Assembly (NCBI GenBank): GCA_009103225.1 | Contig: RHPI01001037.1 | Coordinates: forward strand, 70,491-134,490 | Source of the DNA: Chlorokybus atmophyticus | Taxonomy: Eukaryota > Streptophyta > Chlorokybophyceae > Chlorokybales > Chlorokybaceae | Length of the DNA: 64,000 nucleotides | Direction: 5' to 3' | Shown: positions 42,717 through 54,224 of the stretch, piece after piece | How the letters are laid out: every line of letters starts with the position of its first letter | Position numbering within the stretch: position 1 is the first letter of the stretch | Program-made: the position numbers and the translations under genes | The notes under the pieces: generated by a model | Told to the model about the DNA's origin: nothing | Seen by the model: the letters and a program-made list of their open reading frames with translations, nothing else | Databases searched by the model: none

Positions 42717-42983
42717 TTTGGCGGTGAACTAACAGTTCACTGCCGCCAGCCACTCGCGGCGAAACAATTAGTTCACTCCTGTCATGAATCAAGTGTTCAG
42801 GGGCAGCCACGCAGGGCGGCGGCGGCGGCAGCGGCAGCGAGGCGGGCGACGACGGCGGCGGCGGCAGGCCTGGCGGCGGCGGTTGAATATCTGGTCGCCT
42901 TGCTTATAACGACAGTAGATACTTGCTTTGATGTTGTAGCGTTTAAGTGGCAGATGGTGTGGCTGGCGTCTGCTTTCCAAGGT

Positions 42984-43458
42984 ATGTACTTGACGGAGCA
43001 CTGCATGCTTTGGGCCGAGCAGGTTGTGCGTGCATTGGTTTTGACGCTAAGATGCTGTTTTGTCGTGTGATGTGCAATGAATGTGACTAACAAGAATAAC
43101 CACATGGTCTGGTGTGAGCTTACCACAGTGGTAGCAAGACTGATGGGATGTCGCATACAGTGCGACAAGACACGCAGGCAGACAATGCCGACAATAATGG
43201 CATGTGTGATAGAGGTTAGANATGTGCTTGACGTAGCACTGCATGCTTTGGACCGAGCAGGTTGTGCGTGCATTGGTTTTGACGCTAAGATGCTGTTTTG
43301 TCGTGTGATGTGCGATGAATGTGACTAACAAGAATAACCACATGGTCTGGTGTGAGCTTACCACAGTGGTAGCAAGACTGATGGGATGTCGCATACAGTG
43401 CGACAAGACACGCAGGCAGACAATGCCGACAATAATGGCATGTGTGATGGAGGTTAGA
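42984..43458. repeat. 237-bp near-identical tandem copies joined by an 'n'
   Basis: 42984-43220 and 43222-43458 differ at about five positions and are separated by a single n at 43221. This pattern fits two alleles or read ends joined head to tail during gap closing, though a true tandem duplication is possible. Confidence 0.9.
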
Positions 43459-43482
43459 TAACTTGCATACAATGTTGTTGTT

Positions 43483-46400
43483 GTGTTAGTCACAGCTCTC
43501 TGGTCCACACTCAATACAGGCCCACCAATTAAACAGACTCAATTAGACACTGCCGAAGCAGGTGTGCCATTGCACGAGGGTGCACGCATTGTGCACCGGC
43601 ACACTGGTAAATTGGGAATTGTTCGTTGCGTTGATGCCGAACACATGCGCTACAAAGCACAATGGGATGGTGACAGCAAGCTAGTGCACTCCAAGACAAA
43701 ATGGGTCCTGCATGCAAACATACATCCTATGTTGAAGGTTTGTACACGCCAAATGATTTGTACCTAGCTGCCGAATGCAAGTTACCTATCGTACATGTTT
43801 TGTAGTGAGCACATACTCAAAACTCCAATTCAGGCAATCATGTCCCACCCCAACGTGTACATGAACAAGTTGTTTGCATCTATGGACAGTATTATGGGGC
43901 GGAGGGCGCTGTGACCAGCTTGCAAGGCACGCGATGTGCTGTGACCTTCATGGATGGACGAAAAGCTTTAGTAGCGAAAACACACTTGCAAGCTCTTACC
44001 CCTCAACCGGTGCAACAACCACAAGGTACACAGTTGGGCTTCTTCTCTTTGCAATGCATGCTTTCAACTACTGATCTGAAATGACATGCTCTCCTAGGCC
44101 AACTGCTAATGAAGACCGTGTTGCGCCGTGATGTTGCAAAGTTCCTGGAAGCATACCAACAAGAGAATTGCGTCAACTTGCGCGTGTTGTACAATCCTAA
44201 GAGTCGGTATGAGGTGGAGACTGAGCGCAAACACTATCTACAGAAAATCACCTATGGTTGCAAGCGCGGTGGTGCTAGATCAAGCACGCGCGATCAACGG
44301 AGACAGCCAGTTGCTTCTGCAAAGTGCGGATGTGGATTTCGCTTGACAGTTACCGTACTTACTCATGAACCGGATGCTGCCATCATAGAGGAAGTGTGCA
44401 ACCATACCAACCACGTGCCAGGTATGTTGCTTGGAACACTTCACACCTGCACACCATCAGCGCACCAGTTGGCAGCACATGCGCGCATATGCGCACACCG
44501 GCACGTGCATGCGCAGGCAACACACGCATATGCAAGGCAGCACGGGCTCGCCTATCGCAAGGAGGCATGCAAGGAGGCATGCGCATGCGAGCGTGCGCAT
44601 GCCTCCTTGCATGCACGGGATGACCTGTTTGGTTGCATTCAACAGCACATGCACACATGCCCATGCCGGCTAGCAAGGGCTTACCTGATGTAGTGCATCA
44701 ACATGCCATTGGTCAGCACGTGCGCGTGCGAGCGTCAGCACGGACTGATCAGCTACATGCAGGTAGCGTTGAGGACTTGAAGTTCTTGGACACTGACCAT
44801 TCGCTGGAGGAAAGGGTGGTAGAGCTTCTTCGTTTGGGTCTGAAACCAAAGGAGGTGCAGATTGGTAAGAGTGAATGATGCCAAGCACATGTGACAGTCA
44901 GTTTAACGACCTGCAATAACACGTGCTTTGTGTGCTAGTGCTAAGCACGGAGGTGAATCAGCACATTGATGGCAATCCATATGCGGATGCGAGGCAGACA
45001 CTAAGCTATCAAGGCATTCTCAACTTGTACAAACGACTACAACGAGCAACACGCCTTGACGAGAATGATGCTGTTGCGTCGGACAAGATAGTAGCGCAAT
45101 TGCCAACGACTAGCGTCTTGTTCTACACCAACGAAGCATTGACATCACCAGCAAGAGAAGGCCATGTGGTTGTTGGTGTTCAGACACAATTTCAACGGCA
45201 AATGTTGCAGATCTTTGGGAGGGACATAGCCCTGTTGGACGCAACTGGCGGCACCAACAAGTATGGTTATCCATTCTTCACCATGCTCATAAAGGATGAT
45301 GTCGGTAACGGTACGTACAGGCTCTTACTTGTGCGAGGTGCGCTTAACCTCAACCCAATGTTGTCATATGACAGGTGTTCCGGTGGCTTTCATGATCTGC
45401 AACACAGAGGAGCACTCCGTTATTGCCATGTTTCTCAAAGCTATCGCAGCTGCAAGTGGCGTTCTTCCCAAGAACATCATGATGGATAAGAGCGCTGCCG
45501 AGATCAAGGCTGTGCAATCAGTATGAGCAAATGTGCTGTTGTGCTATTTCCACCTCATGCAAGATTGGGAAAGGCACCTGAAGAAAAGTATCCGAGACGC
45601 GGGCACGCGCAAGCAGGTGCTTGCGGACGTGCGCAACTTGAAGCAGACGCAAGATGAGGATGTCTTCAAGCGACTTGCACGAGAATTCTGCTTAAAGTTC
45701 GCCAACCAGCCAGCTATTGTTAAGTACCTGCAAGAAGAGTGGTTGCCTTGCTATAGTAAGCAGTTGATTGCATGAGCCTTGCCAGCAGTGCTCAATTCAA
45801 CCAACAGTCAGTACGGACATGTGTACGCAGGCATGTGGGCAGATTGTGGGCGGCAATTCGCGCATCGCAACATTGAAACCAACAACTTGCTGGAGCGGTT
45901 CCTCAGAACGTTCAAGTACATGTTCATGAAGGGCGTTGTTAATCGGCGTTTGAGTGACTTAATCAACTTCTTGATGAACAAGGTTGTCCCGTTTTACTAC
46001 AACGAGCGTCGCATGAAACTAGCTGATCGGACTCGGAATCGACACCTTTGGCAGCAACAACAACACCAGTACCAAGTGGAGTACCTGTTGGGCACAAATG
46101 GCTGTATCAGCGTCAAAGACGCAGCTTTGGGCAGCCTCACTGTGATCAGCTTGTCATCAGACAACACAAGTTACACGTGTATGGTGCCGGAGCTGAGCTG
46201 CACATGCAAGGCGTCACTTTATTATCATGACCTCTGCAAGCACGCGGAGGCTAGCGCTCGTGCCTGCCATGTCACACCCGATCTGACCAAGGTTGGCGTA
46301 TTCATGAGCGCTTTAACCAGTGGCTAGCATAAGGCTACTACTTACATGTGCTTGCAGGTGGCCTTTACCAAGCTTGTTGCTGATGGATGTGTGGACATCG

Positions 46401-47548
46401 TCGACGAAAAGCTTGGGCTGGCAACCTGCAAAAGCCTCCTACCTGCTCAATTGCAGTGCGACATCAATGTGTTCGCCAAGTTTTGCAATTGCATCGCCTT
46501 CCGTTACCTCAATGTGTGTTGCCACTTACTTGCGGTGTCGACCGTGCTCGGTATTAGCAGCCTCGTTGACGGAGGTAAGGTCACTTGCTGCGTGTAGTGC
46601 CACACCCTGCATCAATCAATGCAGCTTACTTCAACAACGCACGCAGAGGTAGATAATGTGACAGAGGCGTGGGCTAGATTTGGGAGAAAGCAAAGAGAAG
46701 AGCCCGAAGTTGTACATGAGCAAGATGATCCTACCTGGGGGTTTGACATCAACAAGGACTGCGGCATCAGCCAGCCAAACACGCAAACACAACAACTACC
46801 AGGTGTGGTTGACATGCGCATGCTCGTGCACATCATCATCATGACTAGCATGTATGACCAAGTTGTGACTTTGCTTGTCGCAGGTGGTGGAAAAGATGCG
46901 TGTGCTGCAACAGCTCATGACAATGCCAAACGAGCTTTGCATGCAATTAAATCTAACCCCTCTTATGTTCCCGACGAGCACATTGTTGCCATCTGCCAAG
47001 ACTTGTGCTTGCTAGCGGACCGTGTGAGGTCAATGATCCCTGCAGTTCAGCCCACAGCCAAGCGTCAACAGAAACGAGACCGTCGCAAAGGTAGCGACCG
47101 TCACTACAAGGCTCTGTTCAACGGGCGCAAGATATACAAGCCGCCTGTTGCTGAGCAGGACAACGCTGGTGAACCAAACAAGCCGACATCACAAGAGGAG
47201 CAGCATGTGAGAATCAAGAAGGCCGTGCCTGTAGGCAGGCCGAAAACAGTGATGCGCGGCCAAACTTACACAAGAACAAGTAAACGCTCATTTCCTATGA
47301 GATGGCCTCGTGCAAAGACCAAGTCAGTGCAGACCAAGCAGTCAGACAGCCAGCATGCAACGATGCCAAATGAAGAAGCATGTAGTTCAAAAAGTGGACA
47401 ACCACAACATGCTACAAAGCCTCAGCAACATGTGAGCCAGCTCAACGGCAAAACTCACAGCCCACTGGCGGTATCTCCATGGGCAACACGTCCCAACAAG
47501 CAAGTTAAACCTACCATAAAACCTAAACAACTGTTTGCTAGCAAGTAG
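43483..47548 (+). pseudogene. Mutator-like (MULE) transposase with two SWIM zinc fingers
   Basis: Multi-exon plus-strand gene. The N-terminal part has a FAR1/GCM-like DNA-binding region near 44109-44420 (LQKITYGCKRGG, SAKCGCGFRLTVTV, EVCNHTNHVPG). The catalytic core runs 44940-46000: first Asp in LLDATGGTNKYGYPFFTML, second in IMMDKSAAEIKAV, Glu in NIETNNLLERFLRTFKYMF. A SWIM finger at about 46195-46245 (CTCKASLYYHDLCKHAEA) is followed by a second, SWIM-like one at 46480-46535 (FCNCIAFRYLNVCCHLLAV). The C-terminus (46619-47548) is basic and low complexity (KRQQKRDRRKGSDRHYKALF). Two in-frame TGA codons interrupt the core, near 45524-45526 and 45773-45775. Both may once have been TGG. The 5' end was not defined. 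Confidence 0.82.
44565..44614. repeat. Perfect 21-bp-arm hairpin in a transposase intron
   Basis: Arms 44565-44585 and 44594-44614 are exact reverse complements (GCATGCAAGGAGGCATGC core), with an 8-bp loop TGCGAGCG. It lies in the intron after the DNA-binding exon. Confidence 0.9.
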
Positions 47549-47993
47549 GAATTGCTAAGCCGATAAGATGCTTGTAAGTATACTACCTTGTCGCTCTGCG
47601 CTTGTGAAGGATCTATTATAGATGTTGCTGCTGCTAGTGCTACCGCTGCTACCTGCAAGTTGCTGCTGATGACATGCAATTCAATCATGCATGTTGCGCA
47701 GTGTATGTTGCGCACGTTGTCTACGCAGCAATGCGCAGCCATGTAAGGCGTATGTGCAATATCAGGCGCTCACATGCGAACATGTGGAAAAGAACATCCA
47801 GTAGACGCTGACCAGCTATGCCTCAGCCACCGCCGCCGCCGCCGCCGCCAACCCCGCCAGCGACGCCATTGCCTGCGTATGCCTGTGAGTAGTTAGTTCA
47901 CCTGTGGAATGAATCAAATTGATCACTCCGTCCGCGATCGAGTCGGCGGCGGTAGTGAATTAAGTAGTTCACTGCCGACACTCTGGTTCCTCC

Positions 47994-48075
47994 GCTGGTG
48001 CCCGACGCCTTGGACGAGGGTCAGCCAAGACTCGCGACTTTCGAGGGAGCCGCATGTAATCGGGTCTGGTGCTTA
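47994..48075 (-). repeat. Right terminal inverted repeat of the MULE
   Basis: Exact reverse complement of the left repeat; ends GGGTCTGGTGCTTA. Confidence 0.93.
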
Positions 48076-48958
48076 AAATAATGCATACACATAGATTCTG
48101 TGGGCAAAGGAAAATATTGATAAATCGCATTCGTGCGACTTTTGTTTTTGTCTGATCTACACTTTTCAACTTTCATGAATCTATTGATGCTCCAATACTT
48201 GCGTAGAATATAGTTCTTAAATACATTTGACTTGATGCACAATGCCCATGCCCATGGCACTCGAGTGGCTAAAGATGTTGTTCAACAACTTCTCTGAAGC
48301 AGCAAAGATGTGCGAACTACCATGTAGAGTAGTTCAGAAATGATTACACCTTCACATACAACTATGGCATACACCGCAGCATGCAAGCAGCTTCTCATGT
48401 GACATTTCTAATACTCAATTATGCATTCAATTGCCAAACCAATCGCCATTGATGAGCACTCCATACTACGCAATGCATACAGCTATGCGGCAGAAGCGGG
48501 CACACTGCAAAGGACGGTGCACTCAACAACAAGCAGCTGCCATTGCAATAACAAATTCGCAACCGATGCTGCTCTGCTTCTCCAGTCAGCTGTCAAATAC
48601 AGAAAGCACTGCAGCACGCAATGCACGAACTGCTAGGTTGAAAGGGACGTAATGCATGCAACGGGGCATATTGGACACAGGCACTCCACAATAGCAACGT
48701 GGAGCAAGCTGGCGCTCGGTCAGATGAGGTAAACGCTCACTCACTGTGCCCGCATGCAACTGCACGCTCGTAGCGCGCGCTACACGGGGCACTCGGAGCC
48801 ACTGCGCATAGTTGTCGGTCATCATCACTCAGAGAGCCAGCTTGAAACGACACTCACGATGCAAACAACGCTCACACAACAATACCAAAACTACCGGACA
48901 GAGTACTCACAACCACGTCACATCACTAAGCCGAGTGCCACGCAAACACTAGGCGGCA
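48076..48958. other. Intergenic, no gene recognised
   Basis: Between the right end of the MULE and the p24 stop codon. No coding, RNA or repeat feature was recognised. Confidence 0.4.
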
Positions 48959-50301
48959 TCAGACGCGTCCACCACCTGACCGCTTGCTAAAGACTCGTCT
49001 CCAGTACATCACCTGAACTAGGCTGACACCAACCAGCACCAGCGCTTCAAACAGAGCGTAATAGATCACCCTCCTGTTTGTGCTTTCGCTGGCTGCAGAT
49101 CCATGAGCACTATCAGAAGCTGTTGGCACTAACATGACAGCTGAAACATTGCACAGAAAAGCACAGCGCGGATGTTCTGGCCGCAATTGGTGATGCTTAT
49201 AAACTTTCGGCAAGTGGCTGAGAGCAATGCGATAACTTGCGTGCTGACAGCATGAGCCAAACGGAGCATGACATGCATCAATTGCACAAAGCACAGCCAA
49301 AAACGTTGCCACTCACTTTTGCGGTGACGAACATCTCGTGCGCGAAGGTATCGCTGTTCATACACTATGCTGGCGACCTTATCCTTGATGCCGCTCAAGT
49401 AGACAGACAAAGGGTCCAGATGCTCTGTATCACATTGATGTTAGCTCCAAGACACGTGCTTGAGCAGACCTCAACTGCCGCGCTTACCTGTTTTCGCGAT
49501 CTCCTCCGTAACTACATGCCCAACTCGCACGTCAAAAGCTACATCATTTGTACCATAGCCACCGCGATTGATGAAGCAGAAGGTTACTGGGCCAGCTAAA
49601 GGAGCATGGAACGAGAATTTGCCTTCCTGTCGACCATGCTCCATGACCACCAACCGCCCATCTGCAGTTGTAACCTACCCAACAACAGAAGCTGACTGTC
49701 AATTCACCATAGTTATATGTATAGACGCCAGGCGTAACGCTAACCCATGAACAGACGACTTGTTGTGTATGTTTTGCCCCGCAGTAATGTTACGCTGCAT
49801 GCAGGCATGCCACAATGCCACATACCCGAAAGTCCAAGTTGCCTTGGGCGTAGTGGTGAGAACCAAACATGCCATGCTGCTCGGGAACAGACACGACATA
49901 GCTGCCCTCGACGTGGTCATAAGGGTTTTCGACTTCCTCAACAACGCATTCCGTCTGCACGCCAAGGCCACGTGAGCCAGAGTCCAGTCCAGCACGACAC
50001 GCACGAACTTGTAACCGTAAGCCAACGACTACGCTGCTTGACGCAGCATGTTTCAGTACCAACAACCCTGAGATTCATCAACCAGCTGGACGAGCTTCAG
50101 CCGGTAGTCAAGCCAACTGCAAGTGCAATCGACTCGGACGGCGCAAGGCAGTCAGTGCGCACAGGCTGCTTTCGCACCGACCACAAAACTGACCTGGTAC
50201 ATGTCCACGCTGAATTTGATGGCGTCCGCACGGTGTATCAACGCCAGCAGCCCCAGCAGCAAGGGCACCAGCGCCGCCATCGTCGCCGCCGCAGCCAGCA
50301 T
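48959..50301 (-). CDS. p24/EMP24-GP25L family cargo receptor
   Basis: Five exons on the minus strand: 50301-50194, 49954-49826, 49674-49488, 49424-49317, 49092-48959; phases close to 221 residues, the normal p24 size. A signal peptide starts MLAAAATMAALVPLLLGLLA. The GOLD domain follows (KFSVDMYQTECVVEEVE; EGSYVVSVPEQHGM; LAGPVTFCFINRGG; NDVAFDVRVGH) with its paired cysteines. A coiled-coil stretch (VYLSGIKDKVASIVYEQRYL, then RARDVRHRK) comes next. One membrane helix (VIYYALFEALVLVGVSLVQV) and a short cytosolic tail (MYWRRVFSKRSGGGRV) finish it. p24 proteins cycle between ER and Golgi in COPI/COPII vesicles. The tail has the aromatic and basic residues but no terminal KKxx. The start lies 171 bp from the divergent GET3 start. 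Confidence 0.88.
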
Positions 50302-50472
50302 GCAGACCTCTGCCACTGCGCAAGCAGGAATGTTGGCACTGCGACCAGCATAGGCTCGCACACTGCTTCATTGTGGAAGTTAGCACGCCAGGGCATTCAG
50401 AGCCTCAAATTGAAGACAGAAACAACTTGCTTGGTGTTCAGCACTGGAAGCTGAAGTTGTCTGGCAGCCGGC
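50302..50472. promoter_or_regulatory. Short bidirectional promoter (p24 / GET3)
   Basis: Only 171 bp separate the ATGs of two head-to-head genes, so both core promoters and 5' UTRs must fit here or overlap the first exons. No TATA box is evident. Shared regulation is inferred from the spacing. Confidence 0.55.
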
Positions 50473-52960
50473 ATGGCGGCGACGGCGAGCATGGATCACA
50501 GCGACTCAGACACCTTAGATCCCAGCCTGCGTCACGTTGTTCATCAACAGGTCAGCGTGCTGTGTTGCGCACTGCTTCCTCCTTCTTGTGGTTTGCACAG
50601 AGGCTGCATGCGAGTGTTAGTGTCCTTAGTGTGCTACGGAGCACAGTAACCCATTTAAACCTCGCGACTTGGTGAATAGTATTGCAGACCCTCATGTGCT
50701 CACTTGCTATTGGTGCGACATGCGCGCCATTGGTATTTCGTTTGTACAGCTCAAATAGTTGGCTTGCTGCAGTTGTTTAAAGAGTGGAAACGGGGTGTTG
50801 CACCTGTTCATAATGTTGAACTCAATCATGTACGCGTGGGACGTGCACTCAACATTGCGGTTTTCCACGTGTGCAAAGAATAATGCACTTTCTCATGGAG
50901 CATGCACACAAGTGATGGTGGTCTGTGCGCTTGGTGAACTTGATAACCACAGCTCGCACGTGGAATAGGGTAAGTTGTCAGATCTTTTCCGTCAAGGCAG
51001 CTTGCGCGGCATGTTTGTTCGTTTATTAGTCCTCCTAGGAAAAGCATGCGAGGTTTTGCAGTTTTCTGCAGCTGTAGGTGTCAATGTATTGTGAGAGAAC
51101 AGTGCTGTACCGCATGCATCAGCTAAGTGTAGTGGTTGTGGACAGTGAACCAGTGACCAACTGAGTGATCTCACAGCGAACAGTGCAGCTATTAGCACTC
51201 ACCATTGTATGGCTGCAGGACTTGAAGTGGATCTTTGTTGGTGGCAAAGGCGGCGTCGGCAAAACAACAGTTAGTAGCAGCTTGGCTGTGCAGTTGGCAG
51301 CAACACGGCGCAGTGTGCTGATCATCTCCACCGACCCAGCGCACAACCTGAGCGATGCCTTCCGGCAAAAGTTCTCCCGTAATCCAACTCTTGTTCAAGG
51401 CTTTTCAAATCTATATGCTATGGTGCGTGCAGAGTTTGTGGTTGAGCAGCTCTATGTCTGAAGGGTAGGGCGGTTTTCGGTGCACAGTGCCGTTATTGTA
51501 CTCACATATTGTTCGTGCAGGAGGTTGAACCGACCCTGGAGACCGATCAGCTGGATATGCTAGGCTTGTCAGGTGCCCCAATCAACGATCCAGTCCTCAC
51601 GGAGATTGCTGGGTCCATACCGGGTATTGATGAGGCCATGTCATTCGCGGAAATGCTAAAGTAAGTTGCCCCCCCCCCCCCCCCCCGGCACGCAAGCGCA
51701 CATGCACATGCAAACGCCTGTGCGCACCTACACTGCACCCGCACCTGCTCTGTAGCACATGCAGTCTTGTAATTGTCGACCACAGTGTGTGTGCACGTAA
51801 CCTGTGCGTGTGCATGTGCGTGCCTCAGCATGCAAAGAGATTGCAGCCCAACGTTCTGAACGTTGCTTGATGTAGGCTTGTGCAGAGCATGGACTACTCG
51901 GTCATTGTCTTTGATACAGCTCCCACTGGACATACCCTCCGGTTGCTGCAATTTCCAAACGCTTTGGAAGCGGGCCTCAAAAAACTTATGACATTGAAGA
52001 ACCGCTTCTCTGGTCTATTTTCACAGGTAGCTATGTGTCCGCTCTTCCGGCAACCTTTTCACTATCAGGCTTACTTCACAAGCATTAACGAAAGTCCACT
52101 GTGCCAACGGCATACACCTTTACTCGTGCACAGTTTACAAGGATGCTTGGCCCAGCAGCAGAGGGACTGCAGGAGGAACAGCTGCTTGGCAAACTTGAGG
52201 GCCTTCAGGTACGTTTAGCGTCACATGTTGCAGTGTACCTGTGGGCTACCTGTGATCAAGATGTGTTGTTCGTTTGACAGAGTGGCAGGGTGATTCTGAT
52301 TCTACATGGTTGCAGGGTGTGGTGGCCACGGTCAACAGCCAATTCAAGGATCCCAACATGACAACATTTGTGTGTGTGTGCATCCCAGAGTTCCTCTCGT
52401 TATACGAGACAGAGCGCCTTGTGCAAGATTTGGCCAAGTTTCATATTGATGTTCAGAACATTGTAGTCAATCAGGTGAGTGTCATTGCGTTGGCTGACAG
52501 TGACAGCCCCGCAACACAGACGACATGACCACAACACGTTGTCCGCAGGTCTTGTTTAGCGAGGACATCATTGACAAGCTGCTAATGGCCCGCATGAAGA
52601 TGCAGCAGAAGTACATTGACCAATTCTATGACCTGTACGAAGATTTCCATATTGTGAAGCTCCCTCTATTGCCGGAGGAGGTACGACATTTTGTCCATAC
52701 ACGTTAGTGTTCTGTCCACGTCTTGAACAGCGCAACATTACAACAACATAAACTCTGCGCTCACATGTGATGTACAGGTCCGTGGTGTTGATGCGTTGAA
52801 AGACTTTTCAAAGTATCTCATTACTCCATATGTGCCGCCTCCTCGAGCTGCAGATAGCTTGGAGGGCAAAGTCCTTGCGCTGCAGAAGGAGGTTGATGCG
52901 CTCAAGCATCGAAATGAGCAGCTAGAGTCAGAACTGAAACGATTGCAAGTAACATCATGA
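50473..52960 (+). CDS. GET3: GET3/ArsA-type ATPase for tail-anchored protein insertion (cytosolic plant GET3a type)
   Basis: Eight exons: 50473-50550, 51219-51422, 51521-51660, 51876-52026, 52134-52208, 52316-52474, 52549-52680, 52778-52960; phases close to 373 residues. Landmarks: [20 protein letters not shown] (deviant P-loop), [12 protein letters not shown] (switch I), [19 protein letters not shown] (switch II), IVVNQVLFSED (A-loop) and [16 protein letters not shown]. The CXXC zinc motif of animal and yeast GET3 is replaced by [20 protein letters not shown], as in plant GET3a. A C-terminal coiled coil ([20 protein letters not shown]) follows. No transit peptide is seen, so a cytosolic dimer that passes tail-anchored proteins to the ER is expected. 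Intron 3 contains a run of ~17 cytosines. Confidence 0.93.
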
Positions 52961-54224
52961 TCATTAACTGGCACGCTTCACAGACAGCACTTTTGTCTGC
53001 TCACACTGAGGTCAGTCAGTTTCACCAAGTGAGTGTGTTGCACACGCATGCTTTCCCTCCTCGCTTGTCAACTGATGCTGCAGCTTGTACATACATTGAG
53101 GTGGCCCTGCGCACTGTGACGCCTCAATCTCTCGCTTCAACATATTGGTTGGAGGCATACTGCAAGTGTATGTGCAGTACAAAAATGCAGCTTGTGAACT
53201 GCCGTGTGTACATCACAATAAGACGCATGATGTGGGTGATGCTATAGTCCGCTGGGGCTGTGCATCAAGAAGTTTCAATGTGTGCAGTGTCTGATGCAGC
53301 AACGCCAATTGTCTGCTGACATGTGCACCAATCACAACTTGATTTTATGTCTTGAGATAGGCGCCAGATGCACAAGTGAAGATGGCAACGTGGTACCAAC
53401 TTGTCGTGATACCTTGGAATAGGCGACAGGTGCTAGAATGACTTGGACATCATGAGACATTGAACATATCGTCACCATGCATGAGATGGCGCAGCAACAT
53501 GTCAGAAAGCATTTTACAAGTGCAACTGAATCCCTCGTATTTATGGTGTCGGGCTGGGTGTCCTCGAGGGAAAAGTGGACTCGAGCAGGCTGTCCAGGGT
53601 GTAGGCTGTAAGGTCGTTGTGACACCGATGGTGCTTAAGGGTGACAATATCTGCAAGTCGAGGGCGAAAGTAGACCTGCCCTACTGTGAAACATAAAGCC
53701 AGAGCACCATGGAGTGCTGCATGCGGTAGTGTGAGGTAGCTATGTGCCCGTAACTAGTGTACATGCCCATATGCCCAAGTTAACAAGCCACTACTAGAGG
53801 TAGTGCTGTATCTCACAGACTTTACCTGAGCGGATGGATATTCTAACGGATAAGTGAGGTGAACGAACACGCAATCACGTGGATGCTATGCTCTGATTAA
53901 GGCTGTAAACACATTGCGGCAAGGCATGAAGTATCTCACAAGCGATGCAAGGCGATGTGCACACGAACATGCACACTTTCTCACATGATCAGGGTTTTTT
54001 GACAACCGGGGCGGCAAGTCCACAGCTCAGTCGTCACTCTCTGTATCTCTATTCTAGAGTTTTCACTCACAGTGTCACCAAGTCATCAGTAAAGCAAACT
54101 GCTACTTACACAAGGCTATTGAGTCAAGGCACATCTATCCAGCAATAGTTCCAACAATGGTAACGGCTATTGACATGACATGGACAAAGCAATATGTCAA
54201 GTCTCAATTTAGCCGAATTGACTT
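52961..54224. other. 3' flank of GET3, no gene recognised
   Basis: Contains the GET3 3' UTR and unassigned DNA up to the retroelement remnant. No coding, RNA or repeat feature could be supported. Confidence 0.4.

Larger units (their letters stand above)
42635..48075. mobile_element. MULE-type DNA transposon, 5.4 kb, with perfect 82-bp terminal inverted repeats
   Basis: Inverted repeats at 42635-42716 and 47994-48075 are identical over 82 bp. Both ends carry subterminal GGC/GCC-rich tracts and GTGAACT-type palindromes. Between them is a plus-strand Mutator-like transposase. No clear 8-11 bp target duplication is visible: flanks read GCATTAAAAG on the left and AAATAATGCA on the right. The left end lies 116 bp from the chromovirus. 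Confidence 0.85.

Noticed and set aside
45500-45790. TGA read as tryptophan (alternative genetic code)
   Set aside because: CX9C, kinesin, GET3, EPL1 and p24 genes all end in TGA at family-typical C-termini, so TGA is a normal stop here.
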